From Mesobacillus jeotgali (GTDB taxonomy: Bacteria; Bacillota; Bacilli; Bacillales; Cytobacillaceae): a stretch of DNA of 64,000 nucleotides. The stretch's first letter is position 1; each line of letters starts with the position of its first letter. Location of the stretch: the NCBI RefSeq assembly GCF_031759225.1, contig NZ_CP134494.1, positions 4,400,501 to 4,464,500 on the forward strand. Reading direction: 5' to 3'. Below the pieces are notes generated by a model, which was not told where the DNA came from, did no database searches, and saw only the letters and a program-made list of their open reading frames with translations. The translations under genes were made by a program, and so were the position numbers. This document shows, in pieces, positions 42,485 to 50,564 of this stretch.

Positions 42485-42620
42485 TGTAAAATCCTCCTAT
42501 GTATTCCCGGCTTGCGGGGCGATCAAATCTATCGTTATTTTCTCATATTCGCTCTGAATTATAAAGAAAACCGGTTTTTGCGATCGAATTTTAGCTGGTA
42601 GATCATAATTATTATGTTTT

Positions 42621-42720
42621 ATAGCGAGTTTTCATTTTTTATAGCGACTTTATCATTTATAGCGAGTTTTTATATAGCGACTTTTACGATTTTATAGCGA
42701 GAATTTCATTTATATAGCAA
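42621..42720. repeat. about 20-bp-period word array, word TTATAGCGA (6 copies)
   Basis: ATAGCGA begins at 42621, 42641, 42659, 42674 and 42694, with ATAGCAA at 42714; steps are 20, 18, 15, 20 and 20 bp. It lies within the 306-bp rpiB-chemoreceptor gap, starting 35 bp beyond the chemoreceptor terminator. The rest of that gap (42485-42620) is AT-rich and contains only the rpiB ribosome site. Confidence 0.9.
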
Positions 42721-42754
42721 ATTGGAAATTCCAAAGGATTTTTTCCAGTTTTAC

Positions 42755-42783
42755 AAAAAAACCACAGCATTCCCCGCTGTGGT
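42755..42783 (-). terminator. terminator of the chemoreceptor gene
   Basis: ACCACAGC pairs with GCTGTGGT around GGGGAAT, then TTTTTTTG on the minus strand. Confidence 0.92.
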
Positions 42784-42790
42784 CCAAAAA

Positions 42791-44086
42791 TTATACTGAA
42801 AACTTCGTAATCGTCCCTTTTAATTTTTCCGCCTGATTCTTCAGGTCTACCGCCAAATCTTCGACATTCGCGATGACTTCTGCTTGCTGCTCTGCGGCTG
42901 ATGCTACACTAAGTGCTCCAGCTGAGGTTTCCTCTGCGATTGCCGCCATTTCCTGCGATTGTGTTGAAGTGTGCTGGATAGTTTCCATTTGGTTCTCGAC
43001 AAGCGCTGTGATCGCATGGATGACCTCTGCCATTTCATGGATTGTCGATGTCATTTCGTCGATCACCTGGTTCGTTCTCTCACCTTTTTTCGCTTCGCCA
43101 TTCGCGGTTTCAACCTGTCTGCTGATCTGGCCGACCACATTCCGGACTTCAGACTGGATGTTCTGAATCAGTTCTGATATTCCCTGGACAGCGTCCGCAC
43201 TCTGGTCCGCAAGCTTCCTGACCTCTTCGGCAACCACTGCAAAGCCTTTTCCATGCTCACCAGCACGCGCTGCTTCAATCGAAGCGTTCAATGCAAGCAA
43301 ATTCGTTTGCGCTGCGATATCGCCAACAAGCTGGATGATTTGCTCTACCTTAGCCGCGTTCTCTTCCAATCTTTTTACCGTACCAAGAGATTCACGGTTA
43401 TCATTTGCAAGTGTTTCAATGCCTGAAATCAGTGAGTGGATCGCATTTTTCGATTCCTGCAGGTCTTTGACCATTTCCACAGAGATGGATTCAGATGCAC
43501 GTGCTTTTTCCTGGACATCCTCGGCGATGCGGATGACTTCATCGACAGACTCAGCAGTTGTCTGTGTTGACAATGCTGAAGAATCAGCTCCTGCAGCGAT
43601 TTCTTTAATGGTTGTCGAGATGACGGACGCCTGCTCAGAGGCTGCAGCAGATTGTCCGGAAATCCGGATGACTTTTTCATTTGTTTCTTTAAAGTTACTA
43701 TCAATCTGGCTCACCATTTCACGTAGGTTTGCGAGCATATTATTGAAGGCCAGTCCCAAAGAACGGATCTCATCATCCGATTTTGAAACTTCTGCATCCT
43801 CGCCAATTTCACCTTGTGCAGCTTTTAAAGCAGACTGCTCAAGCTTTTGCAGCGGCTTGACAATCAGCCCCGCAGCCATATACGCAAGCAGACCTGACCA
43901 GAAAATTCCCATAGCTAGAATTGCAGACGTATAGACGACCGAATTGATTTGGATAAAATTTTGAACATAAGGCTGCAGGAAATAAATGAAAATTGCGCTC
44001 GTTGAATACGTGATGATCGCCAACACAGTCGTCAGCATGACCATTTTCTTTCTTAACCCCATTTTGTAGCTGCGTTTAGACCCCAC
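42791..44086 (-). CDS. methyl-accepting chemotaxis protein without a large external sensor domain
   Basis: A 431-residue receptor: two membrane helices (about 18-38 and 53-76) joined by a loop of only about 14 residues, a HAMP domain (about 77-130) and a signalling domain (about 190-430). The CheA-contact hairpin is [22 protein letters not shown] ([20 protein letters not shown]). With no extracytoplasmic ligand domain it may sense membrane, energy or cytoplasmic signals. The start is GTG 44086 because AGGGGGATT lies seven bases upstream; the ORF continues to 44131 without support. It is a single gene inserted between rpiB and ywlE relative to B. subtilis. Confidence 0.9.
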   Translation of the reverse strand: MGSKRSYKMGLRKKMVMLTTVLAIITYSTSAIFIYFLQPYVQNFIQINSVVYTSAILAMGIFWSGLLAYMAAGLIVKPLQKLEQSALKAAQGEIGEDAEVSKSDDEIRSLGLAFNNMLANLREMVSQIDSNFKETNEKVIRISGQSAAASEQASVISTTIKEIAAGADSSALSTQTTAESVDEVIRIAEDVQEKARASESISVEMVKDLQESKNAIHSLISGIETLANDNRESLGTVKRLEENAAKVEQIIQLVGDIAAQTNLLALNASIEAARAGEHGKGFAVVAEEVRKLADQSADAVQGISELIQNIQSEVRNVVGQISRQVETANGEAKKGERTNQVIDEMTSTIHEMAEVIHAITALVENQMETIQHTSTQSQEMAAIAEETSAGALSVASAAEQQAEVIANVEDLAVDLKNQAEKLKGTITKFSV

Positions 44087-44182
44087 TGATAATCCCCCTG
44101 AAAAAATAATAGAATGACGCTTTAACATCATTGCGCTTTTCGGATCGATCGTGCCAGAACCGAAAAGAATTTCTCAAAGGTA

Positions 44183-44620
44183 TTATCGGATTTTATCTAG
44201 GATTCTTTCGATACTTTTTTGAATTTCTTTAAAAGCTTCGCGATAAATTTGTTCATTTCCGCCAAACGGATCTGCCACATCCAGATTTCCCGTTTCCTCC
44301 GCGAATTCTTTCAAGGTAAAAGTTTTATCTGCAGCGAATGGATACTGGTTCATGATCAAACCCTTATGGCTTTGCGTCATCGTCAAAACCAGGGTTGCCC
44401 AGTCAATCTGTTCCCTTGTCAGTGTCGAGGAGCGATGATCATGATTGATATTGTTTTCCGTGAGCACGGTCTTCGCGTTGACCGAAGCTTCCGCACCATT
44501 CGGAGCATATACTCCGGCCGATTTCACCTCAACTCCAGGCAGCTGCTTGCTTTTTAAAATCGCTTCTGCCATTGGGCTGCGGCATGTATTTCCGGTACAG
44601 ACAAATAAAATGCGCGCCAT
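44183..44620 (-). CDS. ywlE: protein arginine phosphatase YwlE (low-molecular-weight phosphatase family)
   Basis: A 145-residue LMW-PTP family enzyme. The P-loop is CTGNTCRS (Cys8-Ser15), and the general-acid Asp is in DPFGG near residue 118. The Thr inside the loop (CTGNTCRS) marks the protein-arginine phosphatases, which undo McsB phosphorylation. The position between mntP and the rpiB region is that of B. subtilis ywlE. The ATG at 44620 follows a GGAGGG site. Confidence 0.93.
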   Translation of the reverse strand: MARILFVCTGNTCRSPMAEAILKSKQLPGVEVKSAGVYAPNGAEASVNAKTVLTENNINHDHRSSTLTREQIDWATLVLTMTQSHKGLIMNQYPFAADKTFTLKEFAEETGNLDVADPFGGNEQIYREAFKEIQKSIERILDKIR

Positions 44621-44685
44621 GCTTGTCCCTCCTGTGAATAACTTTTCTTCATTATATATAAATTATTGCGCATTTTCATTTTTGG

Positions 44686-44714
44686 CAAAAAAAATACACC
44701 TGACGAGCAGGTGC
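44686..44714 (-). terminator. terminator of mntP
   Basis: CACCTGCTCGTCAGGTG hairpin, then TATTTTTTTTG on the minus strand, close behind mntP. Confidence 0.8.
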
Positions 44715-44722
44715 AAAAATTT

Positions 44723-45277
44723 TTATAGCGGGAGGAGCAATTTGAGCCCGAATGCGAGCAGAATGCTGCCACCCAATGCTTCACTGTATGTACCAAGCCA
44801 TCCTTGCACTCTTTTTCCGACCAGGAGGCCTGCCCATGTAAGGACCATTGCCGCTGCACCAAAACAGATCAGCACAAGCAGCGTCCTTGCTCCGTAGATT
44901 CCAAGCGTCAGACCTACCGAAAAACTATCAAGGCTTACGCTGAGGGCAAAAATAAATAAACCCTTGCCTACCGGGGTGATCATGCTTGTCTCATCTTCCT
45001 TGAAGCTGGCCCAGATCATCTGGACACCCAGCACGATCAGGAGCAGGCCGCCAATATACCCCGCGATCGCCCCGAATTGCTCGGACAAAAATCTCCCTGC
45101 CACCATTCCCAGCAGCGGCATCCACACATGGAATAAACCAATCGTGACGCCAATTTTAAATATATGCCTTTTCGTCAGTCTGAACATGCCCATTCCGAGA
45201 CCAACGGAAAATGCATCCATCCCCAACGCGAATGCCATCAATATCAGTGTGAATAATTCGCCGGCTATTGCTGCCAT
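44723..45277 (-). CDS. mntP: manganese efflux pump MntP
   Basis: A 184-residue membrane protein with six segments and two DA/DS-containing repeats: [13 protein letters not shown] near residue 19 and [12 protein letters not shown] near residue 116. These are the DUF204/MntP signatures, whose Asp residues bind Mn2+. It corresponds to B. subtilis ywlD (mntP). It exports excess manganese. A Mn-riboswitch was looked for upstream (45278-45419) but not recognised. It ends with its own terminator. Confidence 0.9.
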   Translation of the reverse strand: MAAIAGELFTLILMAFALGMDAFSVGLGMGMFRLTKRHIFKIGVTIGLFHVWMPLLGMVAGRFLSEQFGAIAGYIGGLLLIVLGVQMIWASFKEDETSMITPVGKGLFIFALSVSLDSFSVGLTLGIYGARTLLVLICFGAAAMVLTWAGLLVGKRVQGWLGTYSEALGGSILLAFGLKLLLPL

Positions 45278-45381
45278 GTCTTCGCCCCCTCGGACTTGCT
45301 AATTCAGCATATGCACGTCCAAAATGATTTAGAAGCAGGGAATTTTCAGTTTCCGAAATGATATTATGCCGTTCGCAATAC

Positions 45382-45408
45382 AAAAAGCGCTCCATAACCG
45401 AAGCGCTT
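45382..45408 (-). terminator. terminator of ywlC
   Basis: AAGCGCTTCGGTTATGGAGCGCTT hairpin followed by TTTG on the minus strand, just past the ywlC stop. Confidence 0.8.
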
Positions 45409-45419
45409 CCCTTAGTGAC

Positions 45420-46463
45420 TTATTTTTTAATGATTGGCAGTCCTGAAGCCTTTGACAGGCGGTTCATGATGGCCTGGCCCACACCGTGTTCGGGAAAAAT
45501 TTCGCCGAAAATGATATCGAGGTCTTTTTGATTGAAGGCCCGGAGTGTGTCATATAGTGCTTCTGCGACTGTTTCCAGTTTCGCTCTTTCACCGCAGGCG
45601 ATCACTGTGTCGGAGTCATAAAAACCCTTATTTTCCTTTGTTGTCATCACACCGACTTTCTGGCCATCTCTTCGCTTTTCATTCACGAGCTGCTGGATTT
45701 CTTCTTTTGTTCCGTCAACAAGATAGAATGGTGCATTCGGGGCATAGTGGCGATATTTCATCCCGGGTGATTTTGGCGCCTGGTCTGAATCCTTCAGAGC
45801 CGGGTCTACCGCTACTTCACCGACTACTTCTTCCAGCTGTTCCTTCGTTACGCCGCCCGGCCTTAAAATCGCTGGAATCTCGCCGGTACAATCAACAACT
45901 GTGGATTCGAGGCCGACACCGGTCGCTCCTCCATTCACGATCCCGGCAATCCTGCCAGTCAAATCATCTGCAACATGACCCGCTGTTGTCGGACTTGGTT
46001 TGCCTGACAGATTTGCGCTTGGGGCAGCAAGCGGCAAGCCTGACGCTTCGATAAGTGCGAGCGCTACTGGATGGTCGGGCATCCTGACGGCAACTGTGGA
46101 TAATCCGGCAGTTGCTTTTTCAGAAAGCGCACCTTCCTTTTTTTCCAGGATAATCGTCAATGGACCAGGCCAAAAAGCATCCATCAGCACCGCTGCCTGA
46201 TCGGGGATATCCTTTACAAAGGAATGAATTTGCTCAGTATTTGCAATATGGATAATCAACGGGTTATCCCCAGGTCTTCCTTTTGCTTCGAATATTTTCA
46301 AGACGGCTTCATCGCTTTTTGCGTTGCCGCCGAGGCCGTAAACCGTTTCTGTCGGAAAAGCGACTACTTCATTTTGCTTCAGTTTTTGTGCAGCTTCTAT
46401 TATTTGTGGATATGTTTTTAAATTATCCACATTCTTATCCACTGACCACATTTGAGTTTGCAT
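45420..46463 (-). CDS. ywlC: L-threonylcarbamoyladenylate synthase, Sua5-type
   Basis: A 347-residue enzyme that makes threonylcarbamoyl-AMP from threonine, bicarbonate and ATP for the t6A37 base of tRNAs that read ANN codons. It has the YrdC/TsaC domain (about 20-205, with AFPTETVYGLGG and SANLSGKPSPT) and the C-terminal Sua5 domain (about 225-345, PGMKYRHYAPNAP). The ATG at 46463 has AAAGGTGG six bases upstream; the ATG at 46469 directly abuts that site. In B. subtilis it is ywlC, essential in many bacteria. Confidence 0.93.
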   Translation of the reverse strand: MQTQMWSVDKNVDNLKTYPQIIEAAQKLKQNEVVAFPTETVYGLGGNAKSDEAVLKIFEAKGRPGDNPLIIHIANTEQIHSFVKDIPDQAAVLMDAFWPGPLTIILEKKEGALSEKATAGLSTVAVRMPDHPVALALIEASGLPLAAPSANLSGKPSPTTAGHVADDLTGRIAGIVNGGATGVGLESTVVDCTGEIPAILRPGGVTKEQLEEVVGEVAVDPALKDSDQAPKSPGMKYRHYAPNAPFYLVDGTKEEIQQLVNEKRRDGQKVGVMTTKENKGFYDSDTVIACGERAKLETVAEALYDTLRAFNQKDLDIIFGEIFPEHGVGQAIMNRLSKASGLPIIKK

Positions 46464-46605
46464 GTACATCCACCTTTTACTTCTCGCTATACTAGTCTAT
46501 TTCTATGAAAGTATAAAAGAAGAATAAGCAGAACTCAAGTTTTTATCCACAAATTGTGTATAATTTTAACGGATCCGTGGATAACTTTGTGGATTAATCC
46601 ACAAT

Positions 46606-47049
46606 TTACAGAATTATTTTCATAATTGCGGAGTTATCCACAGTTAGAACTTGTTTTAAATGGCTTTTTTCGAGAAGCGATTCAGGAAGCTCCGATTGAT
46701 TAACCATTTCAAATCCGAGACTTGAGAAAAAGGAAACCGCACTCATCTTGTTGGTAACCAGATATAATTCTCCAAGCTCCTGATTTTTCGCAGTCAGGAA
46801 TGCCCGTTTAAACAGCAGCATCAAATCCGGCTGGCCAATTTTCGGGGATACAACAAATGATCGAAGCAGTCCTGCCTTATCTACCGGTTCTACTCCAAGG
46901 CATGCCTTCAGTTCTCCGCTCTGGTTTTCCATCAATGAAAAGTTTTCGATGGAGTCACTCAATCCTTCCGGGCTTACTCCCGCTTCTGTTAAAAAAGCCT
47001 CCAGTTTTGGCAGATCCTCTTTATTCGCACTTCTGATTTTCCACGTCAT
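46606..47049 (-). CDS. GNAT family N-acetyltransferase-like protein (YwlB-like)
   Basis: A 147-residue protein with the GNAT arrangement: an N-terminal beta-alpha region (MTWKIRSANKEDLPKLEAFL), a central strand with LRSFVVSPK, and a C-terminal FFSSLGFEMV segment typical of acetyl-CoA N-acetyltransferases. The position next to ywlC suggests B. subtilis ywlB. The usual Q/R-x-x-G-x-G/A pyrophosphate loop is poorly kept, so activity is uncertain. The substrate is unknown. ATG 47049 has GAGGTG seven bases upstream. Confidence 0.75.
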   Translation of the reverse strand: MTWKIRSANKEDLPKLEAFLTEAGVSPEGLSDSIENFSLMENQSGELKACLGVEPVDKAGLLRSFVVSPKIGQPDLMLLFKRAFLTAKNQELGELYLVTNKMSAVSFFSSLGFEMVNQSELPESLLEKSHLKQVLTVDNSAIMKIIL

Positions 47050-47123
47050 CTCTATCACCTCAAAAATAAGATTCTAGTAAAAAGATATGAGAGAAGGTAG
47101 AAAGTAGAACTTAAAAAAGGATA

Positions 47124-47169
47124 AAAAGAAACACGGCAGCCTCCATTTTTATAATGAAAGCTGCCGTGT
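47124..47169 (-). terminator. terminator of the KGG-repeat gene
   Basis: ACACGGCAG pairs with CTGCCGTGT around a 21-base loop, then TTTCTTTTT on the minus strand. Confidence 0.85.
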
Positions 47170-47202
47170 ATCCTTTGGTTTCTGGCTTTCTAAGCCAACT
47201 GA

Positions 47203-47595
47203 TTAGTTATTGTTGTTATTGTTGTTGCGGGCATTGCCGCCTTTTTCACCGATTTCTTCATAGAAGCTTCGGTCATGGTTTTCAGAAGTCGCTTCCCCGC
47301 CTTTGCGGCCGATCTCCTGATAGAAGTCCTTATCGTGGCTTTCAGAGGTTGCTTCGCCACCTTTTTTCCCGATTTCCTGGTAGAATTCGCTGTCATGGCT
47401 TTCAGCAGTAGCCTCTCCGCCTTTGCGGCCAATTTCCTGATAGAAATCTTTGTCGTGATTGTTCGAAGTTGCTTCGCCGCCTTTACGGCCGATTTCCTGG
47501 TAGAAGTCGCTGCCATGGTTCTGGCTTGTAGCTTCGCCGCCCATGCGTCCTCGTTCTTCACGTGACATCTTATCATTGTTATTGTTTTTAGCCAT
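47203..47595 (-). CDS. KGG-repeat general stress protein (GsiB-like)
   Basis: A 130-residue hydrophilic protein made of five tandem units of about 20 residues, each a variant of FYQEIGRKGGEATSENHDKD, with an N-terminal MSREERGRMGG half-unit and an Asn-rich tail at both ends. These KGG motifs define the stress_B family; B. subtilis GsiB is a sigma-B-controlled hydrophilin-like example. There is no membrane segment and no cysteine. It has a strong ribosome site (AAGGAGGATG before ATG 47595). It is monocistronic with a terminator. Its function is presumed to be protection under desiccation or other stress. Confidence 0.88.
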   Translation of the reverse strand: MAKNNNNDKMSREERGRMGGEATSQNHGSDFYQEIGRKGGEATSNNHDKDFYQEIGRKGGEATAESHDSEFYQEIGKKGGEATSESHDKDFYQEIGRKGGEATSENHDRSFYEEIGEKGGNARNNNNNNN

Positions 47596-47900
47596 TATTA
47601 CTCATCCTCCTTGAAATCTAAGTTTTGATGTTACACTACACTGAATATCCGGATTCTCCCACCCTGAAACTAGTAACAAGGGAATGTAATATGCTTGTTT
47701 AAAGAATGTAATATTTTTGGTAATTCTGACAGTCACTTTTCCTCATTTACCAAGTATTTCTTAAGAGAAGCTAGCTGAAGTTTCCTAGCTTCTCATAGTG
47801 AAAAATTCATAAGTGAGTGATTTAAGTCACTATGTCACCCATTTTGTATGGTTATAATAAATGTATTCAAATGAAAACCTTTCTCACAAGGGGGCACGGG
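47596..47900. other. divergent gap between the KGG and haemoglobin genes
   Basis: 305 bp that must hold two divergent promoters. I could not pick out clear -35/-10 pairs and specifically no convincing sigma-B promoter (GTTTAA-GGGTAT) for the stress gene; TTGTTTAAAG at 47696-47705 is the nearest -35-like sequence, on the plus strand. Confidence 0.35.
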
Positions 47901-48278
47901 ATGGAAATCAAAACAATATACGAGAAGATCGGCGGAGATGAGTCAATCCGCAAGATTGTCGATACTTTTTATCCAAAGGTATACGAAAATGAGGAGCTCA
48001 GTCCGTTGTTCGAGGGCGATATGAGTGAAATCAAGCGGAAGCAATGGATGTTCCTCACCCAGCTGACCGGGGGCGGCGCACTGTACAGCGAGGAATTTGG
48101 ACCGCCTAATATGAGAGTGAGGCATATGCCATTCGAAATCACACCGGTGCGTGCCCAGGCATGGCTGAAGCTGATGCATGAAACACTGACAGAAACCGGC
48201 TTGATTGACACCGAGGGCGGCAAAGCGCTGTTCGAGCGTTTGAGCCAGATCGCACCGATAATGATCAACAAACATTAA
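47901..48278 (+). CDS. truncated haemoglobin, group II (YjbI-like)
   Basis: A 125-residue globin with the truncated 2-on-2 fold. YEKIGGDESIRKIVDTFYPKV begins it (family start, residues 5-25), FL-x-QLTGGG is the E-helix region, and the proximal histidine is most likely in RHMPFEITPVRAQAWL; Trp in AWL is characteristic of group II. Such proteins bind O2 or NO. ATG 47901 is preferred, preceded by AAGGGGG; the ORF extends to 47832 without a site. It is followed after 14 bp by a cupin gene, a probable two-gene operon on the plus strand. Confidence 0.88.
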   Translation: MEIKTIYEKIGGDESIRKIVDTFYPKVYENEELSPLFEGDMSEIKRKQWMFLTQLTGGGALYSEEFGPPNMRVRHMPFEITPVRAQAWLKLMHETLTETGLIDTEGGKALFERLSQIAPIMINKH

Positions 48279-48292
48279 GGAGGAATTCAATC

Positions 48293-48634
48293 ATGGAAAA
48301 ACAATCATTGAAACAATACCAGGAATTCAGCGAAGAACGTTTTACGAAAAGAATTGTTTTCAAAAAAGGCGACAGCACCGTGTTCCTTTTGAACTTCATG
48401 CCAGGACAAGAACTGCCGAAACACACGCATCCAGGTACTGAAGTATTCATTTTAACGATGCAGGGAGAAGGCACATTCCTTGTTGATGGCGAAGAGATCG
48501 TGGCCGCTGCGAACGAGACCGTCCACCTGGGCGGGACTGAAGAACTCGCCTATAAAAACACAGGATCAGAGCCAGTCACGCTTTATGTGATGCTCAATAA
48601 GATTCCGGATGAGAGATTTGCGCAGAATATTTAA
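48293..48634 (+). CDS. single-domain cupin protein
   Basis: A 113-residue beta-barrel protein. Metal-binding motif 1 is seen as LPKHTHPGTEVFIL (two His and a Glu) and motif 2 around ETVHLGGTEELAYKN. Small cupins of this kind are mostly unassigned; some are dioxygenases, isomerases or sensors. The ATG at 48293 has AAGGAGGAATTC upstream. It sits 14 bp behind the globin gene, so it probably works with or is co-expressed with it. Substrate not inferable. Confidence 0.85.
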   Translation: MEKQSLKQYQEFSEERFTKRIVFKKGDSTVFLLNFMPGQELPKHTHPGTEVFILTMQGEGTFLVDGEEIVAAANETVHLGGTEELAYKNTGSEPVTLYVMLNKIPDERFAQNI

Positions 48635-48690
48635 GGGCCAGCAAGATGTATGCAAAAGCCCAAACAAAGAGCGTTATATCCCCACCTGGT

Positions 48691-48821
48691 CGATATAGTC
48701 GAAAATGTGGTCGATAAAATCGGAAATCCGCTGATATAATTTAAAATGTGGTCGATATATTTAAAAATCCGCTGATATAATTCAAAATGTGGTCGATATA
48801 TTTGGAAAATCGCCAATATAT
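48691..48821. repeat. 20-21-bp-period word array with two alternating words (7 copies)
   Basis: GATA(TA) begins at 48692, 48713, 48733, 48754, 48774 and 48795, with AATATA at 48815; steps 21, 20, 21, 20, 21 and 20 bp. Two words take turns from the second copy: GTGGTCGATA and CCGCTGATATAA, so the combined unit is 41 bp. It is 27 bp beyond the spoIIR terminator and 55 bp past the cupin gene. Confidence 0.93.
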
Positions 48822-48846
48822 TTGCCTGCAAGGTATCTCATTAGTT

Positions 48847-48880
48847 AAAAATAGCCCCTGCGGCCTGCGCAGGGGCTTAT
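48847..48880 (-). terminator. terminator of spoIIR
   Basis: AGCCCCTGCG pairs with CGCAGGGGCT, then ATTTTTAAC on the minus strand, directly behind spoIIR. Confidence 0.9.
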
Positions 48881-48881
48881 T

Positions 48882-49607
48882 TTATCCGAAAATCCTGTTC
48901 CAAATCTCGACGAGGAAGAATGATACCTCTACTTCTTCTTCGCCGCCTTCATATACTTTTTTCTCGTCTTTTTTATCTTCGTTTTTCTTATCCTTTTTAT
49001 CTTCGTTTTTCTCATCATCAAGCTCAGCATCAACGGACTCGTCTTCTGTTTCTACTTTTACATCGCCCTTGCTGTCGTTTTCATCGAAGCCTTCGCTTGT
49101 TGCTTCTCCGTTTGAGAAATCAAGGAAGCATAGTGGCGGATAGAGGACGCACCACCAGTTCGCTCCTTCGCCTTCGCCCAAAGTGATCAGGATTGCTTCA
49201 TACTCACCTGCTGGATAGAGAAACTGCCCATATAATTTAGTAGGAAACTGGACTTTGTCAAACTCTGTTTTTACAGATTGGTTTGCGCCTTCAGCTGCAA
49301 CAACACCTTCCGCGATTGCCTGGATTTCCGGAAGCTTGGATTTGATAACTTCTCGCGCTGCTTCGATTGAAGTAAGCTCCTGGACCCATTTCGTGATTTC
49401 TTTGTTCACTTCGTCGCGGATCAAGCGTTTGATGTTCTGGTCTTTCTCCAGGTCGCTGTCAGCGAGGATCCTCAGGCGGATCGCCTCATTCGGGATGACC
49501 ATCGCTTCCTTCGCGGTCACTTCATTTTTTGGTGTATATAAACTTAAAATAGTACCTGCACATAATAAGAGTATGTATAGAATAGCTGCTGATTTTTTCA
49601 TCATCAT
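48882..49607 (-). CDS. spoIIR: stage II sporulation protein R
   Basis: A forespore-secreted signalling protein that activates the SpoIIGA protease to process pro-sigma-E in the mother cell. It has an N-terminal signal (about 3-24) and the family core IPNEAIRLRILADSDLEKDQNIKRL-type segment near 38-60, then WWCVLYPPLCFLDF. Odd: between that block and the conserved-looking end EVSFFLVEIWNRIFG lies a charged, low-complexity insertion of about 60 residues (DEKNEDKKDKK). Start is ambiguous: three ATG codons at 49601-49607 and a GTG at 49616; 49607 is used here (241 aa). A sigma-F-type promoter lies just upstream. Neighbours prmC and ywl genes match B. subtilis. Confidence 0.92.
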   Translation of the reverse strand: MMMKKSAAILYILLLCAGTILSLYTPKNEVTAKEAMVIPNEAIRLRILADSDLEKDQNIKRLIRDEVNKEITKWVQELTSIEAAREVIKSKLPEIQAIAEGVVAAEGANQSVKTEFDKVQFPTKLYGQFLYPAGEYEAILITLGEGEGANWWCVLYPPLCFLDFSNGEATSEGFDENDSKGDVKVETEDESVDAELDDEKNEDKKDKKNEDKKDEKKVYEGGEEEVEVSFFLVEIWNRIFG

Positions 49608-49634
49608 CTCTCGCACCGTCCCTTCACTAGTAAA

Positions 49635-49664
49635 CAGTGTGGACAGTTTGATAGATTCTTAAAC
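49635..49664 (-). promoter_or_regulatory. sigma-F-type promoter of spoIIR
   Basis: GTTTA (49660-49664), a 15-bp spacer, then GTCCACACTG (49635-49644) on the minus strand. It fits GYATA-N15-GGNNANANTR with the same G-to-T change in the -10 as spoIIQ here. It would give a leader of about 20 bases. Confidence 0.55.
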
Positions 49665-49675
49665 TAGTAATTTTG

Positions 49676-49709
49676 AAAAAAATTGGACCCCTTTTTATCA
49701 GGAGTCCAA
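49676..49709 (-). terminator. terminator of prfA-prmC
   Basis: TTGGACTCCT pairs with AGGGGTCCAA, then TTTTTTTC on the minus strand. The stem includes the prmC stop codon. Confidence 0.85.
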
Positions 49710-50564
49710 CTCAGCGAAAACCATCCGGTCCTTGCCGTTAATATCAAAAACAATCTCAACCTTGGCGTCCGGGAAGGTATTTTCCAGTAATCTACGTACC
49801 GCTTCACCCTGTCCAGAACCGATCTCGAAGCCAATGAGCGCTTTTTCTTTTAAAACAAGCGGAAGTTCCTCCATGAACCGGCGATACAGATCCAAGCCAT
49901 CTTCGCCTGCAAAAAGCGCCATATGCGGTTCATGCTCAGTGACGATATCCGACATCCATTCCTGGTCAGCGACCGGGATATAAGGCGGATTCGAAATGAC
50001 AGCATCTACTTTTTTCCCTTGTAAAATGAGCGGCTGCAGGAGGTCTCCGTGCAAAAACTCAATTTCCGCACCAAGCTTGCTTGCATTTTTCCGCGCCACC
50101 TCAATAGCGTCTTTAGAAAGGTCAACTGCAGTTACCTTCAATTCTGGTTTTTCCAGCTTCAAGGTAACCGAAATCGCCCCGCTGCCGGTCCCGACATCGA
50201 CAAGTTCAATAGAATCTCTTTCCGGAAATAGCTTGTCCAGCCGCTGTAGTGTGCCATATACTAGTTCTTCCGTCTCCGGACGGGGAATCAGCACATGCTC
50301 ATTCACTTCAAAACGGCGGCCGTAAAATTCCTCGCTGCCAATAATATATTGAATCGGCTCGCCAGCGGCATGCCTTTTTACAACAGCCTGGAACTCGGAC
50401 CATACTTCGCCATCCAGTTCATCGCGCATCTTCATCAGCATGGATGTACGGGACAGCCCCGAATAGTGCCGCAGCAAAAGCTCACCGGCGAACTCCTCGC
50501 GATTATGTTCTTTTAAAAAAGAAGAAGCCCAATTGAGGGCTTCAAATATTCTTACATTACTCAT
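49698..50564 (-). CDS. prmC: peptide chain release factor N5-glutamine methyltransferase
   Basis: A 288-residue SAM-dependent enzyme that methylates the Gln of the GGQ motif in release factors. The N-terminal helical domain (1-80) is followed by the Rossmann domain with [17 protein letters not shown] and the active-site [15 protein letters not shown] 50564 overlaps the prfA stop by eight bases, so the enzyme is translationally coupled to its substrate gene. Confidence 0.94.
   Translation of the reverse strand: MSNVRIFEALNWASSFLKEHNREEFAGELLLRHYSGLSRTSMLMKMRDELDGEVWSEFQAVVKRHAAGEPIQYIIGSEEFYGRRFEVNEHVLIPRPETEELVYGTLQRLDKLFPERDSIELVDVGTGSGAISVTLKLEKPELKVTAVDLSKDAIEVARKNASKLGAEIEFLHGDLLQPLILQGKKVDAVISNPPYIPVADQEWMSDIVTEHEPHMALFAGEDGLDLYRRFMEELPLVLKEKALIGFEIGSGQGEAVRRLLENTFPDAKVEIVFDINGKDRMVFAELDS

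Noticed and set aside
45278-45419. A manganese (yybP-ykoY) riboswitch upstream of mntP
   Set aside because: The gap is short and I could not find the conserved motifs. It contains the ywlC terminator.
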